A stretch of 6,175 nucleotides of DNA from Deltaproteobacteria bacterium. Its GTDB lineage: Bacteria; Desulfobacterota; Desulfobacteria; Desulfobacterales; Desulfosalsimonadaceae. Under the pieces are notes generated by a model, which was given only the letters and a program-made list of their open reading frames with translations, ran no database searches and was not told the origin of the DNA. The translations under genes were made by a program, and so were the position numbers. Shown in pieces: positions 1-5,042 of the stretch. The DNA lies in assembly GCA_024280875.1 (NCBI GenBank), contig JAJRPH010000069.1, positions 1-6,175 of the forward strand. Reading direction: 5' to 3'. How positions within the stretch are numbered: position 1 is the stretch's first letter; each line of letters begins with the position of its first letter.

Positions 1-129
1 AAAAAGTCAAATTCTGATGGCAAAGAAAAAAGCTCCAAATTCAAGGTGCGTAAATCCTGAGTGATGATTTGTACTTAGCGTACCATGAAGAAACGAAGGA
101 TGAAGCGCAACGCAGAATTTGGACTTTTT
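1..129. repeat. Palindromic intergenic repeat at left window edge
   Basis: The right arm at 113-129 (CAGAATTTGGACTTTTT) is the reverse complement of 1-16 with one base missing. It is also the reverse complement of the first part of a second left arm at 27-42 (AAAAAGCTCCAAATTC), with one extra C. Using the inner arm, the palindrome spans about 27-129, and its centre falls within about a base of a small GTAC-TTAGC-GTAC core at 71-83. The sequence between arms and core pairs only partly. The sequence resembles intergenic repeats I associate with Deltaproteobacteria, but no copy number can be seen here. It may continue left of the window and right to about 142. The A-run and T-run at the arm tips could give weak bidirectional termination, but the large interior is not that of a classic terminator. 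Its right arm overlaps the stop codon of the minus-strand membrane gene. Confidence 0.7.
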
Positions 130-496
130 ACGAAGCCATCAAATATCGATAAGCCACCACGCCTGAAATACCAGTACACCAAACCAATACGGTAACTGTG
201 ATGTGAAATATCAAAGACAAATCCGGTTGCCCTAAAATCATCCAGGCCGGATAAATATCAATGGACATGGCAAACGCAGGAGCACAAATTATAATGACTC
301 CCCACAATTGCCGGGCAAACAGGCCGTATGCAGCCACCAGTTCAAAAGCAAGAATCCACAAAGGGCTGTATCGGGCAATACCGTCACCGCTTGCCGCCGG
401 TACGTATGTGAGATAAAATCCATTCCCGGAAATCCACATGATCACCGTCACCAGAATAGTTATACAAATCAAACCAATGGGAATCAGCAAACGCAT
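128..496 (-). CDS. Small four-helix membrane protein, unknown function
   Basis: This is a 122-residue hydrophobic protein that I do not recognise. Hydrophobic segments at about residues 3-24, 44-62, 64-86 and 92-117 suggest four membrane helices, with a short polar loop around 32-43 (AASGDGIARY) and little soluble sequence. The ATG at 496 is preferred over longer in-frame starts because GAGG lies 7 bases upstream (504-507) and the hydrophobic segment begins at once; the longer forms would run into the upstream gene. It starts 52 bases after the stop of the large dehydratase-type subunit, so it is probably the last gene of that operon. Its role could be unrelated to the enzyme. The final residues (about LMAS) and the TAA stop lie in or beside the palindromic repeat at 1-129, so the natural C-terminus may have been replaced or trimmed. 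The gene is likely real; its function is unknown. Confidence 0.7.
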   Translation of the reverse strand: MRLLIPIGLICITILVTVIMWISGNGFYLTYVPAASGDGIARYSPLWILAFELVAAYGLFARQLWGVIIICAPAFAMSIDIYPAWMILGQPDLSLIFHITVTVLVWCTGISGVVAYRYLMAS

Positions 497-525
497 TTTA
501 TCGCCTCGATACCTGTTCCATTCAA

Positions 526-541
526 TTGATATAAATATCAA
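526..541. promoter_or_regulatory. Perfect AT-rich palindrome between two genes
   Basis: TTGATAT-AA-ATATCAA is a perfect 7-bp inverted repeat with a 2-base centre, in the 52-base gap between the large dehydratase-type subunit and the small membrane gene. Its size and symmetry would suit a dimeric regulator's operator, but AT-rich palindromes of this size can arise by chance and no promoter boxes stand out beside it. It has no T-run, so it is not an intrinsic terminator. Confidence 0.25.
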
Positions 542-548
542 CAGCCTG

Positions 549-1808
549 TTAGGCGGCCCGTTTTGCCTCAATCTGCTCAAGCAACGCCTCAAGCCTTGTA
601 AATGTGGATTCCTCGCTGTACTTTCGGGCATCCGCATGATCCACATCAATCATCACCGACGGCACCCCGAATTGATCCGTCATCAATTTCTGCTGATCGA
701 GCTGTGTCACGGAATACGGTTTACAACTCCGGTTGCTGGCAAACACAATCCCGTCAATGTTCAATTTTTCAACAACCGTCTGCATAGACTTCCCCCTCAG
801 CTTCATCCCGTGGGGGCAGATATAACAATTCTGGGTCCGGGCGCAATATTCTAAAGCATCTCCGCCGTCATAGTCAAACAAGTCAAAACTGCCTTCCACG
901 GTCCCGATACATAACGTATAGGTAGCCCCCACAATATTGGCTCCAAATTTTGCAAGACCGCCTGACATGTTTCGTAACTGATGCCACGGCGCAATATTGT
1001 CCCAGAACAGGCGGTATTTTTCATCCGGCACGGGAAAAATGCCTTCAGTTACCCGTTGTTCAGTCTCATCTGTTAAAAGCTTATAATGGTCCACAAACTG
1101 CGAAGTCCCCCGGGCCACCAAAAACGGCGCCATCTGAACAAACGAATCAAACGCCGTGATCCCCGAAGGTTGATGTTCCGCAAAGCTTAAAAACCGCTTC
1201 CAGTGACGGATGCCTTCACTGGTGTTGGATACGGCTGCAAGGGCTTTGTCCATGTCAAATTTCTGGCCGGACATTTCCTCAATGGTTCGAATCAGGTCTT
1301 TAAACTGCTGAATAATATACTTCCGGTCCTTTTCCTTCTGGGGTTCATAGCAAAACGGCACGTCAATTACAAAATGGGGAACCCCTATCCGGCGATGGTG
1401 TACGTCAAACCATTTGACCAGCAGGGAACAGTTGTTGTTATCTGAGACCAGCAAATGCGGCTTCGGCAGCCCGAACGTTGGAGAATCCTTTCCCCCGTCA
1501 GACACACTCCCGATATCAATCCGTGCATAGGAGCACAGGTCCATGGAATACCCCAAACGCTCGGCCTTTTCACACTGCAGCACGCCGACCCCTTTAGCAG
1601 CATTTAATGCAGCATGGCTTTCCGGCACTCCGTACACCACATTTTCAAACCCGAGAAACAATTCTGCCGGTACATTAATAGCAATCCACACAACAAATGC
1701 GCCCTGGGCCGCTTTTGCATGCAGATCCATGTAAGCGTCCCCCACCACCTTGCTCAAGTGCCTGCCGGCACTGGTTTTAACTTTTTCTGTTTTTACTTTT
1801 TCCGGCAT
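549..1808 (-). CDS. 2-hydroxyacyl-CoA dehydratase / BcrB-type subunit
   Basis: This is a 419-residue member of the HgdA/BcrB side of the 2-hydroxyacyl-CoA dehydratase family (HGD-D fold), cytoplasmic and oxygen-sensitive. Relatives form heterodimers carrying [4Fe-4S] clusters that accept one high-energy electron from an ATP-driven activator and either dehydrate 2-hydroxyacyl-CoA or reduce the benzoyl-CoA ring. Family signatures seen are DLCSYARIDIG (Cys92), DNNNC (Cys127) and SNRSCKPYS (Cys362), the three expected cluster cysteines, followed by a C-terminal DHADARKYSEE...TRLEALLE motif (residues about 390-411). Length fits BcrB/HgdA. Unusual is an extra cysteine group, CARTQNCYICPHG (Cys322, Cys328, Cys331), just before the NRSC motif. 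The ATG at 1808 is chosen because GGGGGGAG lies 8 bases upstream; a TTG at 1835 overlapping the previous stop would add nine residues. It is cotranscribed with the smaller subunit upstream. Family assignment is firm; substrate is unknown. Confidence 0.88.
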   Translation of the reverse strand: MPEKVKTEKVKTSAGRHLSKVVGDAYMDLHAKAAQGAFVVWIAINVPAELFLGFENVVYGVPESHAALNAAKGVGVLQCEKAERLGYSMDLCSYARIDIGSVSDGGKDSPTFGLPKPHLLVSDNNNCSLLVKWFDVHHRRIGVPHFVIDVPFCYEPQKEKDRKYIIQQFKDLIRTIEEMSGQKFDMDKALAAVSNTSEGIRHWKRFLSFAEHQPSGITAFDSFVQMAPFLVARGTSQFVDHYKLLTDETEQRVTEGIFPVPDEKYRLFWDNIAPWHQLRNMSGGLAKFGANIVGATYTLCIGTVEGSFDLFDYDGGDALEYCARTQNCYICPHGMKLRGKSMQTVVEKLNIDGIVFASNRSCKPYSVTQLDQQKLMTDQFGVPSVMIDVDHADARKYSEESTFTRLEALLEQIEAKRAA

Positions 1809-1816
1809 AACAAACG

Positions 1817-1824
1817 CTCCCCCC
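1817..1824 (-). promoter_or_regulatory. Ribosome-binding site deciding the large-subunit start
   Basis: On the minus strand this reads GGGGGGAG, followed by 8 bases and then ATG at 1808. It favours that ATG over the in-frame TTG at 1835, whose TTG overlaps the upstream TGA stop in a TTGA arrangement. If the TTG were used instead, this purine run would lie inside the coding sequence. Both starts may be used through translational coupling. Confidence 0.65.
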
Positions 1825-1831
1825 TGTTTTT

Positions 1832-2959
1832 TCAAGCATTGCTCTTGAGAAGTTCTGCAAACGCACTGATTCTCGAATCATGCGCGGATGTCTGCGCATC
1901 ATCTTCAATGGCGATTTCAATTTCCAGTGTTTGGATTCCTTTGTCTTTTAACTGCTGCACCAGATGTGGAAACTCAAAATATTCATACTCGCAGAATTTT
2001 TCTCCAACAAAAATCACACCGGAAGCCCCTGTTTTTTCCATCAGGCCGAACAGTGAAGTGGTCCGCCGGTCCCCGGTATACAGCAGGGTGGGACACGGGA
2101 AATGCTGATAATAAAAATCCAGAAAATAGGCCCCAGGATCTTCACTGATTTCCGGCATACAGGCATATGAACGCCCCAGAGACGCAATATCATTTCCAAC
2201 CACCCGAAGCCCGGATGATTCAATGGCATTAATGACTGATGTCGGCGGCGGCAGTATCCCGCTCAGGATCACACCATGCCGGGTATTATTGTCCGTTGAA
2301 AATTCAACTTCACCTGAGAGCCCTTCAATTAATGACTCCAGGATACGAATTTGTTCCTCAACCGTTGAGAACCAGCACTCGTGGATTGCATCTGCAAAAT
2401 TTAAAAAGCTCAAACGCCCTTGAGTTACCCTGTTTTCCGCCCGCACCATCAGATTTCTGACATGTTTGAACTTTTTTACCGCTTCTACAAATTTATCCTT
2501 TGAAAACGAAACATCAAACCGTTCTTCCAGCTCTTTAACCAGGTGATGGATTTCATTTTTAAAATACGCGGACGCATCCGTCTGGGCGGGCAACACCATG
2601 GGAATATGGACCTTAATCAACGGCAGTGAACGGCCGTTTTTTTCCAATCCTTTTTCAATGATTTCCGGCAGATTTCTTAACGTATCGCAGGCATTGTACA
2701 TGAACAGGCCATCTAACAGGCCGCTGTCTTCGGATAGAACAAATTCCGTTAAATGCCTGGCCACCGAGCATGTATAATTCTGAAGGAGCCGGTCACTTTC
2801 CGCAGTATCGGGAACCGATCCCCGCAGCCCCCACAACACCACCGGCACGAGATCCATTGCATAAAACAATTCCAAAGGAGGATATAAGGGAAAACATCCG
2901 AGAATTTTCCGGCCATCTTTTTTTAACTGTTCCAGTTTTTTAGTAATATCTATCTTCAT
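1832..2959 (-). CDS. 2-hydroxyacyl-CoA dehydratase / BcrC-type subunit
   Basis: This 375-residue protein is the small-subunit type (HgdB/BcrC) of the same family and the likely partner of the 419-residue protein 23 bases downstream. Visible signatures are GCFPLYPPLELFYAMDLVPV (residues 21-40), the N-terminal family motif; NYTCSVAR with Cys64; NACDTLRNL with Cys91; and GVIFVGEKFCEYEYF with Cys323. The three cysteines match those that hold the [4Fe-4S] cluster in the family. The C-terminal DSRISAFAELL resembles the usual TR-x-EAF-x-E-x-L motif but has Ser where Glu is typical. Length agrees with HgdB and BcrC (about 375-390). The ATG at 2959 has only a moderate GAG-type ribosome site (GATGAG). 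It is the first gene of the minus-strand operon, and a MITE-like insertion ends about 27 bases upstream of its start, so its expression may depend on sequence within or beyond that element. Dehydratase, dearomatising reductase or another low-potential reductase are all possible. Confidence 0.88.
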   Translation of the reverse strand: MKIDITKKLEQLKKDGRKILGCFPLYPPLELFYAMDLVPVVLWGLRGSVPDTAESDRLLQNYTCSVARHLTEFVLSEDSGLLDGLFMYNACDTLRNLPEIIEKGLEKNGRSLPLIKVHIPMVLPAQTDASAYFKNEIHHLVKELEERFDVSFSKDKFVEAVKKFKHVRNLMVRAENRVTQGRLSFLNFADAIHECWFSTVEEQIRILESLIEGLSGEVEFSTDNNTRHGVILSGILPPPTSVINAIESSGLRVVGNDIASLGRSYACMPEISEDPGAYFLDFYYQHFPCPTLLYTGDRRTTSLFGLMEKTGASGVIFVGEKFCEYEYFEFPHLVQQLKDKGIQTLEIEIAIEDDAQTSAHDSRISAFAELLKSNA

Positions 2960-2977
2960 AATTGCTCATCTCATATT

Positions 2978-2984
2978 CTTTATT
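2978..2984. repeat. Left copy of putative 7-bp target-site duplication
   Basis: CTTTATT lies one base outside the left terminus of the MITE-like element, and an identical CTTTATT abuts its right terminus at 3144-3150. A 7-base match placed at both junctions is unlikely by chance and is the usual mark of transposition. Confidence 0.6.
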
Positions 2985-2985
2985 C

Positions 2986-3093
2986 GTAAGCATTCACAGA
3001 GCACCGCATCTGCTTTGTTGCCGAGCACTTGAAGTACAAAAGTACGTCTATGCGCTCAGCGCCTCACATCTGCGGCACCCTGTGAATGCTTAC
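2986..3093. repeat. 108-bp palindrome with central GTAC-AAAA-GTAC
   Basis: The outer arms at 2986-2999 and 3080-3093 are perfect 14-bp inverted repeats. Further in, CCGCA (3004-3008) pairs with TGCGG (3071-3075), GAGC (3023-3026) with GCTC (3054-3057), and GTAC (3034-3037) with GTAC (3042-3045) around an AAAA loop. The centre of that loop, 3039.5, is exactly the midpoint of the outer arms, so the whole unit is one imperfect hairpin rather than a chance pairing. It has no U-run, so it is not an ordinary intrinsic terminator. Confidence 0.8.
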
Positions 3094-3114
3094 ACTTCAT
3101 TGGTTGGAAGTGTA
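3091..3114. repeat. Short hairpin in the element's tail
   Basis: TACACTTC (3091-3098) and GAAGTGTA (3107-3114) form a perfect 8-bp stem with an 8-base loop. It shares its first bases with the end of the internal arm at 3080-3093, so this stem and the large palindrome would compete. No T-run follows. Confidence 0.5.
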
Positions 3115-3143
3115 TCAACAGTTGTACCCCCGTGAACGCTTAC

Positions 3144-3150
3144 CTTTATT
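3144..3150. repeat. Right copy of putative 7-bp target-site duplication
   Basis: CTTTATT follows directly after the terminal GCTTAC of the MITE-like element and is identical to 2978-2984 on its other side. Confidence 0.6.
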
Positions 3151-3403
3151 ATGCTTAGTCCTCCTGAAGGCTTCTCAAAAATTACTTTTACGAATTCACC
3201 CCTTTTAATAATAAACTAATATGTGCATCATAATTAAGGGACAAGAGTTTGGCAAAGAAAAAAAACTGTTAAAAACACCTGATATGCAAATATTGGTTCA
3301 AAAAATGATGACTTTCTGATAACTTAAAAGAGATTTTATTCAGATGTCGGATATATGGGGGAATCGCAAAATGCACAGGCCATTGGGGAAAGTCCGGAAT
3401 AAA

Positions 3404-3434
3404 TTGACAAACCAAAAAAATATGACTTTTTAAC
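3404..3434 (+). promoter_or_regulatory. Possible sigma-70-type promoter for glpAB
   Basis: A perfect TTGACA lies at 3404-3409. The best downstream box is TTTAAC at 3429-3434, matching TATAAT at 4 of 6 positions with a long 19-base spacer, so the promoter is weak or activator-dependent if real. It would give a very short leader before the ribosome site at 3443. TTGACA can occur by chance in AT-rich DNA. Confidence 0.25.
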
Positions 3435-3442
3435 ATCCGTAC

Positions 3443-3447
3443 AGGAG
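3443..3447 (+). promoter_or_regulatory. Ribosome-binding site supporting the TTG start of glpA
   Basis: AGGAG is followed by 7 bases and then TTG at 3455. The frame opens directly into the FAD-binding fold, and no ATG is available before it, so this site decides the start. Confidence 0.75.
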
Positions 3448-3454
3448 ATAATCT

Positions 3455-5023
3455 TTGGGAAAAAACTTAAAAACGCAAGTATTGATTATCGGCGGCGGCG
3501 CAACCGGTACCGGCATTGCCAGGGATTTGTCGCTTAGGGGTGTCCAGTGCATCCTGGTTGAAAAAAAAGATATTAACGCCGGAGCGTCCGGTGCCAACCA
3601 CGGCCTGCTTCACAGCGGGGCTCGATACGTTTCCAACGATGCCGAGTCCGCAAAGGAATGCCGGGACGAAAATGAATTATTAAAACGACTGGCCCCGGAT
3701 TGTATTGAAGAAACCGGTGGACTGTTTGTTGCCGTAGAAGGGGATGATGAAAAATTTATCGCAGATTTTCAGAGCTGTTGTGATAAAGCAGACCTTCCCT
3801 GCTGCCCCATGGATGTCCAAGAAGCCAAGGAAGCCGAGCCGGCACTGTCTGATAAAACCATTGCCGTATTTGCTGTGGAAGATGCGTCTGTTGACCCGTT
3901 TAAACTGGTCCTTGAAAATATTACCGACGCCCAGAAGCTCGGATGCAAATTTCTGAGGCATTCAAAAGTCGTCAAATTCAATAAAAACGGCGGAAACATC
4001 GAAAGCGTCGACCTGATCAATAAAACCACGGGTAAAGATCTATCCATTGAGGCGGACATCGTTGTGAATGCTTCCGGTGCCTGGGCCGGACAGGTGGCCG
4101 CTCTGGCCGGGGCGGACATCGATCTGATTTATTCCAAAGGCACACTTTTGATCACTCACAGCCGGGTCACCCAGCGTGTTATCAACCGGCTCCGTCCCCC
4201 GGGAGATGCGGACATTCTGGTCCCCGGCGGCACGGTTTCCATCCTCGGAACTACTTCCCTCCGAATGAAATCTCTGGAGAAAATCACACCGACCGTTGCA
4301 GAGGTTGACCGGATTGTTGATGAAGGCGCAACGATGATGCCCGGGCTGGAATCGACCCGTTATATCCGGGCGTACTCCGGCGTCCGGCCACTGCTGGGAG
4401 GCGGCGGAAAAAGTGATGACCGGTCCGTGACCCGCGGCTTCGACCTCGTGGATCACGCCAAAGACGGCATTGAAAATTTTATCACCATCACTGGCGGCAA
4501 ACTGACCACCTACCGGCTGATGGCGGAAAAAACATCTGACCTGGTCTGCAGCAGAATCGGCGTGTCCGCCCCCTGCCAGACGCGCAACATCCCGCTGATA
4601 TCCGCCCATGAAACCCGATGGGCAGTACCTGGTTTTTCCCCGAAAAACTGGTTCAAAGGTCATGACAAAAATGATTTGCTGCTGTGTGAATGCGAAATGG
4701 TCCCCCAAAGCGCTATCGAAGAAATCGTTGATTATTTTGATATTTTCGACCAGCAGGTGGATTTAAAAGGAATCGGCAAACGCAGCCGGATCGGCAAGGG
4801 TTCCTGCCAGGGGAACTTCTGCAGCTTACGGATAACTGCTTTTTTGTATGACCGGGATCTGTTGTCAGCGGATCAGGGAGCTTCTGAAATTCATTCTTTT
4901 ATCAATGAACGCTGGAAAGGTCAGCGCTGCCTGCTTTGGGGCACTCCCGTTGTTCAGGTGGAACTCCAGGAAGCCATGCATTGCGGATTTTTCGGCCTTG
5001 AGCTGATCCCGAATTCTAACTAA
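3455..5023 (+). CDS. glpA: Anaerobic glycerol-3-phosphate dehydrogenase subunit A
   Basis: This 522-residue flavoprotein is the catalytic subunit of the GlpABC complex, which oxidises sn-glycerol 3-phosphate to dihydroxyacetone phosphate and sends electrons to the quinone pool. Seen in order: an N-terminal FAD-binding motif, IIGGGATGTGIARDL (11-25); the second FAD-contact region GASGANHGLLHSGARYV (43-59); VVNASGAWAG (203-212); RAYSGVRPLL (305-314), typical of substrate-site arginines in the DAO/GlpD fold; and TITGGKLTTYRLMAEKT (344-360). The C-terminal BFD-like [2Fe-2S] domain shows CEC (Cys411, Cys413) and SCQGNFC (Cys451, Cys456), which separates GlpA from aerobic GlpD. Length is close to E. 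coli GlpA (about 542). It starts with TTG behind a good AGGAG site. glpB follows after 19 bases, so the genes form an operon. All key residues are present and the assignment is firm. Confidence 0.95.
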   Translation: MGKNLKTQVLIIGGGATGTGIARDLSLRGVQCILVEKKDINAGASGANHGLLHSGARYVSNDAESAKECRDENELLKRLAPDCIEETGGLFVAVEGDDEKFIADFQSCCDKADLPCCPMDVQEAKEAEPALSDKTIAVFAVEDASVDPFKLVLENITDAQKLGCKFLRHSKVVKFNKNGGNIESVDLINKTTGKDLSIEADIVVNASGAWAGQVAALAGADIDLIYSKGTLLITHSRVTQRVINRLRPPGDADILVPGGTVSILGTTSLRMKSLEKITPTVAEVDRIVDEGATMMPGLESTRYIRAYSGVRPLLGGGGKSDDRSVTRGFDLVDHAKDGIENFITITGGKLTTYRLMAEKTSDLVCSRIGVSAPCQTRNIPLISAHETRWAVPGFSPKNWFKGHDKNDLLLCECEMVPQSAIEEIVDYFDIFDQQVDLKGIGKRSRIGKGSCQGNFCSLRITAFLYDRDLLSADQGASEIHSFINERWKGQRCLLWGTPVVQVELQEAMHCGFFGLELIPNSN

Positions 5024-5042
5024 AATTATTGAAAGAAATTCA

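Larger units (their letters stand above)
2985..3143. mobile_element. MITE-like palindromic element, no coding capacity
   Basis: This element of about 159 bp begins GTAAGCATTCACAG (2986-2999) and ends CCGTGAACGCTTAC (3130-3143). The two ends are inverted repeats matching at 12 of 14 bases. CTTTATT follows directly on the right and precedes on the left with one extra C. Inside, a perfect reverse complement of the left end lies at 3080-3093, so the element consists of a 108-bp palindrome plus a 50-bp tail that repeats the terminal arm. There is no transposase or credible reading frame, so movement would need an enzyme supplied elsewhere. It sits between the divergent operons, about 27 bases upstream of the HgdB/BcrC-type gene. 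A REP-like repeat or a folded RNA are alternatives, but the flanking direct repeat favours insertion. Confidence 0.65.
3151..3454. other. AT-rich divergent intergenic region, no gene seen
   Basis: These roughly 300 bases lie between the MITE-like element and glpA. They are rich in A- and T-runs and must hold the glp promoter, and perhaps the original promoter of the leftward operon. On the minus strand an AGGAGG sequence (3160-3165) resembles a strong ribosome site, but no start codon follows at a useful distance. Two short plus-strand frames (3221-3319, 32 residues; 3344-3433, 29 residues) lack good ribosome sites and family features. No clear regulator palindrome or riboswitch was recognised. 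Confidence 0.6.

Noticed and set aside
27..129. Intrinsic terminator for the minus-strand operon
   Set aside because: The arms end in A- and T-runs, but they enclose about 70 bases with imperfect pairing rather than a compact GC-rich stem, so a repeat is the better description.
1809..1835. TTG start at 1835 for the large dehydratase-type subunit
   Set aside because: It overlaps the upstream stop as TTGA, which is possible, but the strong GGGGGGAG site is correctly spaced for the ATG at 1808, so the shorter form is preferred.
1614..2108. Plus-strand open frame of 164 codons opposite the two dehydratase-type genes
   Set aside because: It runs across the junction of two well-supported minus-strand genes and its translation shows no coherent motif.
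3242..3275. Sigma-54 promoter at TTGGCA upstream of glpA
   Set aside because: TTGGCA is present but the required GC element at the -12 spacing is absent (A-run instead).
3221..3319. Plus-strand frame of 32 codons starting MCIIIKGQEF
   Set aside because: No ribosome-binding site precedes the ATG, the composition is that of AT-rich non-coding DNA (lysine-rich), and no family feature is visible.
3344..3433. Plus-strand frame of 29 codons (MSDIWGNRKM...) ending just before the glpA ribosome site, as a possible leader peptide
   Set aside because: The nearest purine run is too far from the ATG, there is no run of regulatory codons and no attenuator-like stem follows it.
4040..4708. Long minus-strand open frame of 222 codons inside glpA
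   Set aside because: It lies antisense to the conserved FAD and [2Fe-2S] regions of glpA, has no ribosome site or recognisable domain, and is a by-product of glpA codon use.
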